From NCBI RefSeq assembly GCF_019599145.1, contig NZ_CP080647.1, positions 2,728,001 through 2,792,000 on the forward strand: 64,000 nucleotides of DNA, read 5' to 3'. Below, in pieces: positions 8,875-17,132 of the stretch (within the stretch, counting starts at the first letter, position 1; each line of letters starts with the position of its first letter). This DNA comes from Streptomyces akebiae (GTDB lineage Bacteria > Actinomycetota > Actinomycetes > Streptomycetales > Streptomycetaceae). Below the pieces are notes generated by a model. The model had not been told where the DNA came from and ran no database searches. It was given only the letters and a program-made list of their open reading frames with translations. The position numbers and the translations under genes were made by a program.

Positions 8875-9777
8875 TCATCCCACCTGGAGCCATTCCGGGA
8901 ACGCCTCGGTCTGCCGTGTCCACGCCTCGGGAGGCGCCCCGGCCTTAGCGGAGGCGACCACTCCGCCCACGATGGCGCAGGTCGTGTCGACGTCACCGCC
9001 CACCTGGGCCGTCGTCCAGAAACCCCGCTCGTAGTCGCCGAGGGCGCGTGCCGCCGACCAGAGCGCGAACGGCACCGTGTCGTGCGCCGTCGTACGCCGT
9101 CCGCAGCCCAGTACGGCGGCGACGGTGTCCGCGTCGGCGTAGTCGAGCATGTCCCGGGCGCGTCGCAGTCCCGCGCCGACGGCGCTCTTCGGGACGAGGG
9201 CGATGACCCCGTCGAGCAACGCTCCGGCGCTCGGCGGGCCGGCGGGATCGGCCGCGAAGGCGGCGGCCGCGGCGACCGCCATGGCACCGACGACGGCCTC
9301 ACGGTGCTGGTGCGTGGGGTAGGCCGAGATCTCCGCCTGGTGGGTGGCCTGCTCGGGGTCGTCCGCGTACCACGCGCCCAGTGGGGCGATCCGCATGGCC
9401 GCGCCGTTGCCCCAGGATCCCTGGCCGTTGAAGAGCGCGGAGGCCAGCTCACGCCAGTCGCCACCTTCGCGAACCAGACGCAGCAGTCGGTTGACCGCGG
9501 GCCCGTAGCCCCGGTCGAAGTCGTGGTGCTCCGCGAAGGCTCGGGCGAGTTCGTCCTGGTCGATCCGGTGGTGGGCCGCGAGGACCGCCACGACGGAGCA
9601 GGCCATCTCGGTGTCGTCGGTCCACTGCCAGGGGCCGGGCGGGGTCTCGCGGCGCTTGAGCAGCGGGTAGTTCACGGGCACGAAGTACTGCGAGCCCAGC
9701 GCGTCACCCACCGCGAGTCCGCGCAGGCTGGAAAGGGCCCGTCCGAGGGGGCCATGAGGAGAGGAGTCAGCGGTCAT
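8875..9777 (-). CDS. ADP-ribosylglycohydrolase family protein
   Basis: 300 aa. It hydrolyses ADP-ribose from modified proteins or small molecules in the dinuclear-metal ADP-ribosylglycohydrolase fold. GLAVGDALGSQ (residues 20-30) and WTDDTEM (52-58) supply the N-terminal metal ligands, and GGDVDTTCAIVGG (260-272) supplies the C-terminal aspartates and threonine. The substrate is not predictable: DraG-like protein de-ADP-ribosylation and small-molecule roles both occur. The gene starts 12 bp after the stop of the histidine phosphatase gene on the same strand, so the two form an operon, possibly in NAD/ADP-ribose metabolism. Confidence 0.92.
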   Translation of the reverse strand: MTADSSPHGPLGRALSSLRGLAVGDALGSQYFVPVNYPLLKRRETPPGPWQWTDDTEMACSVVAVLAAHHRIDQDELARAFAEHHDFDRGYGPAVNRLLRLVREGGDWRELASALFNGQGSWGNGAAMRIAPLGAWYADDPEQATHQAEISAYPTHQHREAVVGAMAVAAAAAFAADPAGPPSAGALLDGVIALVPKSAVGAGLRRARDMLDYADADTVAAVLGCGRRTTAHDTVPFALWSAARALGDYERGFWTTAQVGGDVDTTCAIVGGVVASAKAGAPPEAWTRQTEAFPEWLQVG

Positions 9778-9789
9778 CGCCCTGCCACT

Positions 9790-10449
9790 CTAACTGGTGG
9801 CCCCGTACGACTCCGGGTCCCGCCAGCGGTCGAACGGCCGGTCGAGCGTGTACTTGCCGTCCTCCCCGAGAACGAGCATCCGCATCTCCGCGTTCCCGGG
9901 GTTCGACAGCGACTCGAACTCGGCGACCGTCCAGTGGAACCAGCGCATGCAGAACAGACGCATGGCGAGCCCGTGGGTGACGAGCAGCACGTTCGGCGGG
10001 TGGTCCGGGTCCTCGAAACTGCGGAAGAGGCTCTCCAGGAAGCCGCCGACCCGGTCGTAGACATCGGCGCCGGACTCACCCTGCGCGAAGCGGTAGAAGA
10101 AGTGACCGTACGCGTCCCGGTAGGCCTTCTGGAGACGTACCTCGTCCGGGTCCTGCCAGTTGCCCCAGTCCTGCTCGCGCAGCCGCGGCTCCTCGCGCAC
10201 ACGCACCTGCTCGGGGTTCAGGTGAAACGCCTGGAACGTCTCGTGCGTCCGGCGATAAGGGGAGACATAGACGCTGACGCGCTCGCGGCCGAGGACGTCG
10301 CGGATGCGTTTGCCGGTCTCCTCCGCCTGCCGCCAGCCGAGATCGGTGAGGGCGAGTGCGTGGTCGGGCTCGCGCTCGTACACGGTGTCATCAACATTGC
10401 CCGTTGACTCGCCGTGTCGGACAAGGATGATGCGCCGTGGTCGTGCCAT
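9790..10449 (-). CDS. histidine phosphatase (phosphoglycerate mutase-like) family protein
   Basis: 219 aa. The catalytic LVRHGES motif is at residues 9-15 (H12 is the phospho-histidine site). YVSPYRRTHETF (residues ~61-72) supplies the second arginine, and VLLVTHGLAMRLF (~residue 155) supplies the second catalytic histidine. The enzyme could be a broad phosphatase rather than a glycolytic mutase; the sequence alone does not decide. It is the first gene of a two-gene operon with the ADP-ribosylglycohydrolase. Confidence 0.92.
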   Translation of the reverse strand: MARPRRIILVRHGESTGNVDDTVYEREPDHALALTDLGWRQAEETGKRIRDVLGRERVSVYVSPYRRTHETFQAFHLNPEQVRVREEPRLREQDWGNWQDPDEVRLQKAYRDAYGHFFYRFAQGESGADVYDRVGGFLESLFRSFEDPDHPPNVLLVTHGLAMRLFCMRWFHWTVAEFESLSNPGNAEMRMLVLGEDGKYTLDRPFDRWRDPESYGATS

Positions 10450-10543
10450 GCCAAGACCCTAAAGGGGACGAGGCCGGATCGAGCACTCGTCCGGGTGCCA
10501 TACGGCGTAGGTCACACAAGTCCCGCACACCCACCCCTGTCAG

Positions 10544-10558
10544 GTTTGAGATTCAAAC
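10544..10558. promoter_or_regulatory. GTTTGA-N3-TCAAAC palindrome
   Basis: A perfect 6-bp inverted repeat with a 3-bp centre and AT-rich arms, unusual in this GC-rich DNA. It lies 17 bp beyond the stop of the YdbC-type gene and about 95 bp upstream of the phosphatase operon start. Dimeric regulators of the MarR type bind similar TTTGA/TCAAA repeats, so an operator for the phosphatase operon is possible. A weak terminator hairpin is the alternative. Confidence 0.4.
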
Positions 10559-10575
10559 TCACCGAAGTCGGCCTC

Positions 10576-11181
10576 TCAGACCGTCCAGCTCGGCTCCAGC
10601 TCCACGATGTCGCCGGTCATGGCGGCGACATCGGCCTCGATCTGGGCCCTCAGGGCGAGGCGTTCGATGCGTTCGACGCGGTACTTCCCGTGCTCGGCGG
10701 CCGACTGCCACATGGAGAGGATCATGAACTCGTGAGCGGGCGCCTCACCGAACAGGCCCCGCACCATGCCCGGAGAGCCCGCCATCGCGGGGTTCCAGAC
10801 CTTCTCCTGCATCAGCGCGAAGTGCTCGGCCCGCTCCTCGTGGACACGGCAGTGCGCCACCCGCACCAGATCGGCGTCCGTGAAGCGCGGCTCGAAACCG
10901 GTCTTCACGTCGAACCGGTGGTCGAAGAGCTTGGCCTGCATGTCCTTGAAGGTGCCCGACTGCGATGCGGCGAGCCGGTCGTGGGAGCGCGCCATGAAGG
11001 AGTCGTAGAAGGCACGGCTCTCCCAGAAGGAGAAGATGTGCGCCACACCGGCCCGCCCCCGGCTCCAACCCCCGCCCTGTCCACGGAATCCCGGCTCCCC
11101 CAGTAGCCCCGCCCACTTTCGCTGCCCCCGCTCGAAACCGCGGCGGTCCACCACGGTGCAGCGAATCCACTTGACCAGCAC
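10576..11181 (-). CDS. YdbC-family protein (DUF4937-like), duplicated alpha/beta-barrel domain
   Basis: About 201 aa if the GTG at 11181 (VLVKWIRCTVVD) is used; the ribosome site is weak, so the start is uncertain. Two halves have similar layout: RGFERGQRKWAGLLGEPGF then VAHIFSFWESRAFYDSFM in the N-half, and RAEHFALMQEKVWNPAMAG then HEFMILSMWQSAAEHGKY in the C-half. This is the pattern of a tandem dimeric ferredoxin-like fold seen in small monooxygenase-like proteins. No enzymatic residue can be assigned. The gene is divergent from the TerD-family gene across a 153-bp region. Confidence 0.8.
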   Translation of the reverse strand: MLVKWIRCTVVDRRGFERGQRKWAGLLGEPGFRGQGGGWSRGRAGVAHIFSFWESRAFYDSFMARSHDRLAASQSGTFKDMQAKLFDHRFDVKTGFEPRFTDADLVRVAHCRVHEERAEHFALMQEKVWNPAMAGSPGMVRGLFGEAPAHEFMILSMWQSAAEHGKYRVERIERLALRAQIEADVAAMTGDIVELEPSWTV

Positions 11182-11334
11182 CGCGCCATGGTAAGGCCAC
11201 GGAACGTGGCGGCGGTCACTCTCCGGCCGGTTGCACCCGGGCGAGCGCCCCGGTCCGCATGCGAGGATGGACAACTGGCCTGGACCGCCAGGCAGTTCGG
11301 CCCGCACGCACAGAAGAACGGGGAGGGAGTTCTG

Positions 11335-11868
11335 TTGAACGGCCTCAACAAGGGCATTCGCAAGGTCGAGGTGTCGCTGAAGTGGGACCCGAGTCCGGCC
11401 GGACAGCCGCCGACGGATCTCGACATCGTCGCGGCCACCTACCCGGCGACCGATCCGAGCGGCGGCCCCGCCTATGTGGTGCACTTCGACAGCCGCTCAC
11501 CCGACGGCACCATCACCCTCAACCGCGACAGCAAGACCGGGCAGGGCTTCGGCTGGGACGAGGTCATGACGGTCGAGCTGAACCGTCTCGACAGCCGGTA
11601 CGGCCGGGTCGTGATCGGTGTCGCCATACAGCAGGGATCGGGCCCGAAGACCTTCGCCAACGTCACCAAGCCCGCCCTGCGCATCCGTGAGGACTACACC
11701 GTCCTGGCGGAGGACGACTTCGGTGCCGTCCTCGGATCGACGGCCGCGACCGTCGCCGAGTTCGTCCGCGACGCCAGCGGCGAATGGACCTTCCACCCCG
11801 GCATCACCGGCTTCGACGAGGACCCGGCGACCTTCGCCCGCGTCATGGGCGGCACGCGAGAGCCCTGA
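11335..11868 (+). CDS. TerD-family calcium-binding stress protein
   Basis: 177 aa. TTG at 11335 is chosen because GGGAGGGAG lies 5-8 nt upstream; no ATG or GTG in frame has a site. Features of the TerD fold are VEVSLKWDPSP, TDLDIVAATY, VVHFDSRSPDG with paired acidic residues for calcium, and GWDEVMTVELNRL followed by VVIGVAIQQ. Family members are linked to tellurite resistance, phage inhibition and general stress, and in Streptomyces are often present in many copies. It stands alone here without other ter genes, so a role in tellurite resistance cannot be claimed. It shares a bidirectional terminator with nrdJ. Confidence 0.9.
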   Translation: MNGLNKGIRKVEVSLKWDPSPAGQPPTDLDIVAATYPATDPSGGPAYVVHFDSRSPDGTITLNRDSKTGQGFGWDEVMTVELNRLDSRYGRVVIGVAIQQGSGPKTFANVTKPALRIREDYTVLAEDDFGAVLGSTAATVAEFVRDASGEWTFHPGITGFDEDPATFARVMGGTREP

Positions 11869-11939
11869 CCTCCGCCCCGAAGAGGCACCGGGCGACCTGA
11901 CGCGTCGATCGCCACGACAACGGAGCGGGACAGCAGAAG

Positions 11940-11966
11940 GGGGAGCCGGCGTATCGCCGGCTCCCC
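11940..11966. terminator. bidirectional hairpin between TerD gene and nrdJ
   Basis: Perfect 12-bp stem (11940-11951 with 11955-11966) closed by a 3-nt TAT loop, centred between the convergent stops at 11868 and 12006. Confidence 0.85.
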
Positions 11967-12005
11967 ACCTCTGACGGTCACCTCACGCCTGACAGGCGCT
12001 CACGC

Positions 12006-14900
12006 TCAGCTGCAGCCGCTCGTCGAGCCGCAGCCCTCGCAGATGTAGCAGGAGCCGGCCCGCTGCATCTTCGTCCCGCAGGAGAAGCACAGCGGAGCGT
12101 CGGCCTGGATGCCCAGCTGGATCTCCACCAGTTCGGCGCTGGTGTGGGCCTGCTTCGGGGCGGAAGCGGCCACCTCGGCTCCGGCCTTCGGGGTGGAGAC
12201 GGCCTTCAGGTCCGTCTGCCGCGGGGCCGACTGTGCCAGACCCTCGACGTCGACGTCCTCCTCCGCCGGCTCGTACGAGCCGGTCTCCAGGTGGCGCTGG
12301 CGCTCCTCGGCGGAGTGGATGCCGAGCGCGGAGCGCGTCTCGAAGGGCAGGAAGTCGAGCGCCAGGCGGCGGAAGATGTAGTCGACGATCGACTGCGCCA
12401 TCCGCACGTCCGGGTCGTCCGTCATGCCGGCCGGCTCGAAGCGCATATTGGTGAACTTCGAGACGTACGTCTCCAGCGGAACGCCGTACTGGAGGCCGAC
12501 GGAGACCGCGATGGAGAAGGCGTCCATCATGCCCGCGAGGGTCGAACCCTGCTTCGACATCTTCAGGAAGACCTCGCCGAGACCGTCGTCCGGGTAGGAG
12601 TTGGCGGTCATGTAGCCCTCGGCGCCACCGACCGTGAAGGAGGTCGTGATGCCGGGACGGCCCTTCGGAAGACGCTTGCGGACCGGGCGGTACTCGACGA
12701 TCTTCTCGACCGTGGCCCGGATCGTCTCCTCGGCCTTCTCGGTGATCTCGGCCTTCTCCGTCTCCTTGGTCTTCGCGGAGAGCGGCTGGCCGACCTTGCA
12801 GTTGTCGCGGTAGATCGCGAGCGCCTTGACGCCCAGCTTCCAGGCCTCGAAGTAGATCTCCTCGACCTCCTCGACGGTCGCCGTCTCCGGCATGTTGACC
12901 GTCTTGGAGATGGCGCCGGAGATCCACGGCTGGATCGCGGCCATCATGCGGACGTGGCCCATCGGGGAGATGGCGCGCTCGCCCATGGCGCAGTCGAAGA
13001 CCTCGTAGTGCTCCTGCTTGAGGCCCGGGGCGTCGATCACATTGCCGTGGTCGGCGATGTGGGCGACGATCGCCTCGATCTGCTCCTCCTGGTAGCCCAG
13101 GCGGCGCAGGGCCTGCGGGACCGTGCCGTTGACGATCTGCATCGAGCCGCCGCCGACCAGCTTCTTGAACTTGACCAGCGCCAGGTCGGGCTCGACACCG
13201 GTGGTGTCGCAGGACATGGCCAGACCGATGGTGCCGGTCGGCGCGAGCACGGACGCCTGCGAGTTGCGGAAGCCGTTCTTCTCGCCGAGGCGCAGCACGT
13301 CCTGCCAGGCCTCGGTGGCGGCGGCCCACACCGGGGTGTCCAGGTCGTCCATGCGGACAGCCGTGCCGTTGGCGTCGGAGTGCTGCTTCATCACGCGGTT
13401 GTGGGCGTCCGCGTTACGGGCGTAGCCGTCGTACGGGCCGACGACCGCGGCCAGTTCGGCGGAGCGCTTGTACGCCGTGCCGGTCATCAGCGAGGTGATG
13501 GCACCGGCGAGGGCACGGCCGCCCTCGGAGTCGTACGCGTGGCCGGTCGCCATCAACAGTGCGCCGAGGTTGGCGTAGCCGATGCCGAGCTGACGGAAGG
13601 CGCGGGTGTTCTCGCCGATCTTCTGGGTGGGGAAGTCGGCGAAGCAGATGGAGATGTCCATCGCGGTGATGACGAGTTCGACGACCTTGGCGAAGCGCTC
13701 GACCTCGAAGGACTGGTGGCCGAGGCCGTCGTCCTTGAGGAACTTCATCAGGTTCAGCGAGGCGAGGTTGCAGGACGTGTTGTCCAGGTGCATGTACTCG
13801 CTGCACGGGTTGGACGCGGTGATGCGGCCGGACTCGGGGCAGGTGTGCCAGTTGTTGATCACACCGTCGTACTGGATGCCTGGGTCGGCACAGGCCCACG
13901 CGGCCTCGGCGAGCTTGCGGAACAGCGCCTTGGCGTCGACCTTCTCGATGATCTCGCCGGTCATACGGGCGCGGAGGCCGAACTCGGTGCCGTTCTCCAC
14001 GGCCGTCATGAACTCGTCGTTCACGCGGACCGAGTTGTTGGCGTTCTGGTACTGGACGGACGTGATGTCGTCGCCGCCCAGGTCCATGTCGAAGCCCGCG
14101 TCGCGCAGAGCGCGGATCTTCTCCTCTTCCTTCACCTTGGTGGCGATGAAGTCCTCGACGTCCGGGTGGTCCACGTCGAGGACGACCATCTTGGCCGCGC
14201 GACGGGTGGCGCCGCCGGACTTGATCGTTCCCGCGGAGGCGTCGGCGCCGCGCATGAAGGAGACCGGACCGGAGGCGTTGCCGCCGGAGGAGAGCAGTTC
14301 CTTGGAGGAACGGATGCGGGAGAGGTTCAGGCCGGCGCCGGAGCCGCCCTTGAAGATCATGCCCTCTTCCTTGTACCAGTCGAGGATCGACTCCATGGAG
14401 TCGTCGACGGCCAGGATGAAACAGGCGGACACCTGCTGCGGCTGCGGGGTGCCCACGTTGAACCACACGGGGCTGTTGAAGCTGAAGATCTGATGCAGGA
14501 GGGCGTACGCCAGTTCGTGCTCGAAGATCTCGGCGTCGGCGGGCGAGGCGAAGTACTTGTTGTCCTCACCGGCCTTCGTGTACGTCTTCACGATGCGGTC
14601 GATCAGCTGCTTGAGGCCGGTCTCGCGCTGCGGGGTGCCCACGGCACCGCGGAAGTACTTGCTGGTGACGATGTTGACCGCGTTCACCGACCAGAAGTCG
14701 GGGAACTCGACGCCGCGCTGCTCGAAGTTGACCGAGCCGTCGCGCCAGTTGGTCATGACGACGTCACGCCGCTCCCAGACCACCTCGTCGTACGGGTGCA
14801 CGCCGGGGGTGGTGTGGATGCGCTCGATACGCAGGCCCTTGCTCGCCTTGGTGCCCTTGGCGCGGGAACTCCGTGCCGGACCGCTCGCCGTCTCTGTCAT
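12006..14900 (-). CDS. nrdJ: class II vitamin B12-dependent ribonucleoside-diphosphate reductase
   Basis: 964 aa, close to the known length of Streptomyces NrdJ. It reduces ribonucleotides to deoxyribonucleotides, using adenosylcobalamin to make the thiyl radical. ATG at 14900 has GGGAGG 4 nt upstream. The active-site NPCSEY (about residue 363) gives the N-x-C-x-E triad shared with class I enzymes, followed by NTSCNLASLN. The tail carries a seven-cysteine cluster (CFSCGTKM then CYICEGCGSTSGC), the zinc/thiol-relay region usual for this subclass. It follows nrdR with a 158-bp gap on the same strand and is expected to be repressed by NrdR. It ends at a strong terminator. Confidence 0.97.
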   Translation of the reverse strand: MTETASGPARSSRAKGTKASKGLRIERIHTTPGVHPYDEVVWERRDVVMTNWRDGSVNFEQRGVEFPDFWSVNAVNIVTSKYFRGAVGTPQRETGLKQLIDRIVKTYTKAGEDNKYFASPADAEIFEHELAYALLHQIFSFNSPVWFNVGTPQPQQVSACFILAVDDSMESILDWYKEEGMIFKGGSGAGLNLSRIRSSKELLSSGGNASGPVSFMRGADASAGTIKSGGATRRAAKMVVLDVDHPDVEDFIATKVKEEEKIRALRDAGFDMDLGGDDITSVQYQNANNSVRVNDEFMTAVENGTEFGLRARMTGEIIEKVDAKALFRKLAEAAWACADPGIQYDGVINNWHTCPESGRITASNPCSEYMHLDNTSCNLASLNLMKFLKDDGLGHQSFEVERFAKVVELVITAMDISICFADFPTQKIGENTRAFRQLGIGYANLGALLMATGHAYDSEGGRALAGAITSLMTGTAYKRSAELAAVVGPYDGYARNADAHNRVMKQHSDANGTAVRMDDLDTPVWAAATEAWQDVLRLGEKNGFRNSQASVLAPTGTIGLAMSCDTTGVEPDLALVKFKKLVGGGSMQIVNGTVPQALRRLGYQEEQIEAIVAHIADHGNVIDAPGLKQEHYEVFDCAMGERAISPMGHVRMMAAIQPWISGAISKTVNMPETATVEEVEEIYFEAWKLGVKALAIYRDNCKVGQPLSAKTKETEKAEITEKAEETIRATVEKIVEYRPVRKRLPKGRPGITTSFTVGGAEGYMTANSYPDDGLGEVFLKMSKQGSTLAGMMDAFSIAVSVGLQYGVPLETYVSKFTNMRFEPAGMTDDPDVRMAQSIVDYIFRRLALDFLPFETRSALGIHSAEERQRHLETGSYEPAEEDVDVEGLAQSAPRQTDLKAVSTPKAGAEVAASAPKQAHTSAELVEIQLGIQADAPLCFSCGTKMQRAGSCYICEGCGSTSGCS

Positions 14901-15058
14901 GCCGCCTCCCTGTACGGGCGAAAACGCCCTGAAGTGCCACGATGTTCCCGTGACACGGTGTTCTGTCTTGTGTCGCGACCCGGCTGACACAGCCGTTCGC
15001 GACAGGTCTGATCGCCGCCGGCCGTCCGGACCCACTGGTCCGGCGGTGCGGCCCGCCG

Positions 15059-15628
15059 TCAGTCGGCGGCGTTGGCGGGCACCGGAATCTGAGCCCCTCC
15101 GGCCCCGCGGTCGCCCTCCACGCGCCCGTCGACCGCACTCGCGACGTCCTCGTCGCTCGCGTCGTTCGCGCCGGGGCGCTTCCCCTGCTCTTCCCTGAGT
15201 TCCGCGATGGCGGCCTCGAAGTCCTCCAGCGAGTCGAACGCCCGGTAGACGCTCGCGAACCGCAGATAGGCGACGAGGTCGAGTTCCTGCAACGGGCCGA
15301 GTATGGCCAGCCCCACGTCGTGGGTGGTCAGCTCGGCGCTTCCGGTCGCGCGCACCGCCTCCTCGACCCGTTGGCCGAGCTGGGCGAGCGCGTCCTCGGT
15401 GACAGGCCTGCCCTGGCATGCCTTGCGGACGCCATTGATGACCTTGGTACGACTGAAGGGCTCGGTCACGCCGGACCTCTTGACCACCATCAGCGAACAC
15501 GTCTCCACCGTCGTGAAACGACGGGAGCAGTCGGGACACTGGCGGCGCCTGCGGATCGACGTGCCGTCGTCCGTCGTACGACTGTCGACGACGCGGCTGT
15601 CGGGGTGCCTGCAGAAGGGACAGTGCAT
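15059..15628 (-). CDS. nrdR: NrdR transcriptional repressor of ribonucleotide reductase genes
   Basis: 189 aa. A zinc ribbon is formed by C3, C6, C31 and C34 (CPFC and CPDC). It is followed by an ATP-cone domain (residues ~46-136, [15 protein letters not shown] onward) that senses ATP/dATP. The C-terminal ~40 residues (Ala/Asp/Gly-rich) are an extension typical of Streptomyces. ATG at 15628 is preceded by GGAGGG and GGAG. It is the first gene of the nrdRJ pair, and two NrdR-box-like sites upstream suggest autoregulation. Confidence 0.97.
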   Translation of the reverse strand: MHCPFCRHPDSRVVDSRTTDDGTSIRRRRQCPDCSRRFTTVETCSLMVVKRSGVTEPFSRTKVINGVRKACQGRPVTEDALAQLGQRVEEAVRATGSAELTTHDVGLAILGPLQELDLVAYLRFASVYRAFDSLEDFEAAIAELREEQGKRPGANDASDEDVASAVDGRVEGDRGAGGAQIPVPANAAD

Positions 15629-15737
15629 AACTCCAACCCTCCTCACAGCACGACTCAATAGGCCCCACGGGCCACTCGGGCCCCGCGGAAGCAGCCCCCA
15701 GCATAGGGGATGACCATGAGGCCGAGGACCCGGGGGA

Positions 15738-15752
15738 CCACAACTTCTGGGC
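15738..15752 (-). promoter_or_regulatory. NrdR-box-like site (proximal)
   Basis: CCACAACTTCTGGGC on the plus strand, a weak match to the NrdR consensus (ACACTATATATAGTGT-like). Its support is position: it starts exactly 31 bp from the better site at 15769, the helical phasing typical of NrdR box pairs. It shares 8 of 15 positions with that site. Confidence 0.5.
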
Positions 15753-15768
15753 CGTTGCGGCAATCCAA

Positions 15769-15783
15769 GCACTAGATGTAGGG
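15769..15783 (-). promoter_or_regulatory. NrdR-box-like site (distal)
   Basis: GCACTAGATGTAGGG on the plus strand, with CACTA and GTAG half-sites as in the NrdR box. It lies 141 bp upstream of the nrdR start codon. Repression of nrdRJ by NrdR binding to such paired boxes is established for Streptomyces; the assignment here is by sequence similarity. Confidence 0.65.
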
Positions 15784-16091
15784 ATCGACACGTAAATCCA
15801 CCCACGGCGCGCGTGTCGCGCACGTATCGGCATGTGCCAGACGCGGAGTCCGTCGCGGAGCGCATCCGCGCCGTCGCGCAGCGGACGCGGGCGCGGCGGG
15901 GGCGCCACGAGAAAGGGGTCGGTACCCGGTCGACGGAGTACCGGATGGCAGACTGGGCCACACGGCGACAGCGGCCCACAAGGCCCTGCGCCCCGGCGGT
16001 GAAGAGTACAGCAATCAACACTTTTGTCCGCCGGAGCCGCCCGCCCTACACCCGGTCACATGGTCACGTCAGGTAATCCACGGTTTTTCAC
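15784..16091. other. intergenic stretch between nrdR promoter and lexA promoter
   Basis: About 300 bp between the divergent nrdR and lexA control regions. Short open frames exist on both strands, but they lack ribosome sites and consist of Arg/Pro-rich shadow translation. I see no RNA gene, riboswitch or convincing repeat here. Confidence 0.5.
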
Positions 16092-16093
16092 TC

Positions 16094-16105
16094 GAACGTG
16101 TGTTT
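16094..16105. promoter_or_regulatory. LexA box (SOS operator) of lexA
   Basis: GAAC-GTGT-GTTT within a CGAAC...GTTTG context, matching the Gram-positive SOS box GAAC-N4-GTTC at 7 of 8 defined positions. It lies 63 bp upstream of the lexA start, as expected for autoregulation. Confidence 0.8.
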
Positions 16106-16167
16106 GGCGCAACCTTTCGAAAGCAACTACCGTTGTGCTGCACGGGAGACCATCGAGAGGGGCCGAC

Positions 16168-16944
16168 GTGACCACCACCGCTGACAGTGCCACCATCACT
16201 GCCCAGGACCGCTCCCAGAGCCGACTCGAGCCGGTGCATGCGATGAACGAAGCCACGAACCATGACGGGCCCAAGCGAGCCTTGCCCGGCCGACCTCCAG
16301 GCATCAGGGCGGACAGCTCCGGGCTCACCGACCGGCAGCGCCGAGTCATCGAGGTGATCAGGGACTCGGTGCAGCGGCGCGGGTACCCGCCGTCCATGCG
16401 GGAGATCGGACAGGCGGTCGGCCTGTCCAGCACGTCCTCCGTGGCGCACCAGCTCATGGCACTGGAGCGCAAGGGCTTCTTGCGCCGCGACCCGCACCGT
16501 CCGCGTGCGTACGAGGTCCGCGGCTCCGACCAGGCATCGGCCCAGCCGACCGACACGGCGGGCAAGCCGGCCGCTTCGTACGTGCCGCTCGTCGGCCGGA
16601 TCGCCGCAGGCGGCCCGATCCTCGCCGAGGAGTCCGTCGAGGACGTGTTCCCGCTCCCCCGCCAGTTGGTGGGTGACGGCGAGCTCTTCGTCCTGAAGGT
16701 CGTCGGTGACTCCATGATCGAGGCGGCGATCTGTGACGGTGACTGGGTGACGGTCCGCCGTCAGCCCGTCGCGGAGAACGGGGACATCGTGGCCGCCATG
16801 CTGGACGGCGAGGCCACCGTCAAGCGCTTCAAGCGCGAGGACGGCCATGTCTGGCTGCTCCCGCACAACGCCGCCTACGAGCCCATCCCGGGTGACGACG
16901 CGACCATCCTCGGCAAGGTGGTGGCCGTCCTGCGCCGCGTCTGA
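16168..16944 (+). CDS. lexA: LexA repressor of the SOS regulon
   Basis: 258 aa. The N-terminal winged helix carries [16 protein letters not shown] and [15 protein letters not shown]. The C-terminal S24 peptidase domain has the self-cleavage bond A147-G148 (RIAAGGPI), nucleophile S182 (VGDSMIEAA) and general base K219 (ATVKRF). GTG at 16168 with GAGAGGGG upstream gives the long N-terminus usual for Streptomyces LexA; an internal ATG at 16242 is an alternative start. Autocleavage after RecA activation derepresses DNA-repair genes. A LexA box lies in its own promoter. It converges with dinG across very strong hairpins. Confidence 0.97.
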   Translation: MTTTADSATITAQDRSQSRLEPVHAMNEATNHDGPKRALPGRPPGIRADSSGLTDRQRRVIEVIRDSVQRRGYPPSMREIGQAVGLSSTSSVAHQLMALERKGFLRRDPHRPRAYEVRGSDQASAQPTDTAGKPAASYVPLVGRIAAGGPILAEESVEDVFPLPRQLVGDGELFVLKVVGDSMIEAAICDGDWVTVRRQPVAENGDIVAAMLDGEATVKRFKREDGHVWLLPHNAAYEPIPGDDATILGKVVAVLRRV

Positions 16945-16990
16945 CACCCAGCGGCGGACGGTCGCCCGTGCCCGTCCCCGCCCCTGATCC

Positions 16991-17025
16991 GGGCCCCGGA
17001 ATCCACTGCGCCGGTTCCGGGGCCC
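16991..17025. terminator. hairpin downstream of lexA
   Basis: Perfect 11-bp stem (16991-17001 with 17015-17025) starting 46 bp after the lexA stop. A second overlapping 9-bp inverted repeat follows at 17022-17040. Together they probably end lexA transcription. Confidence 0.75.
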
Positions 17026-17081
17026 TGGGCTGCCCAGGGCCCGCCAAGCACCTCGGCCCGAGGCGTGAGCCCGAGCGCGTC

Positions 17082-17129
17082 ACGGCCGGTGGCCTGTCCC
17101 CCGCACCCTGGGGACAGGCCACCGGCCGT
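17082..17129. terminator. 20-bp perfect hairpin at the 3' end of dinG
   Basis: Arms 17082-17101 and 17110-17129 are perfectly complementary over 20 bp with an 8-nt loop. It ends 3 bp before the dinG stop codon region (17133). Extremely stable; it probably acts as terminator for dinG on the minus strand and as backup for lexA. Confidence 0.9.
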
Positions 17130-17132
17130 TCG

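Noticed and set aside
14901..15908. Long open frame extending nrdJ upstream across nrdR
   Set aside because: nrdJ has a strong ribosome site at 14900, and the upstream part is a shadow of nrdR with Arg/Pro-rich translation.
15813..16076. Plus-strand open frame in the nrdR-lexA gap
   Set aside because: No ribosome site, composition of random GC-rich sequence, and it overlaps the control regions.
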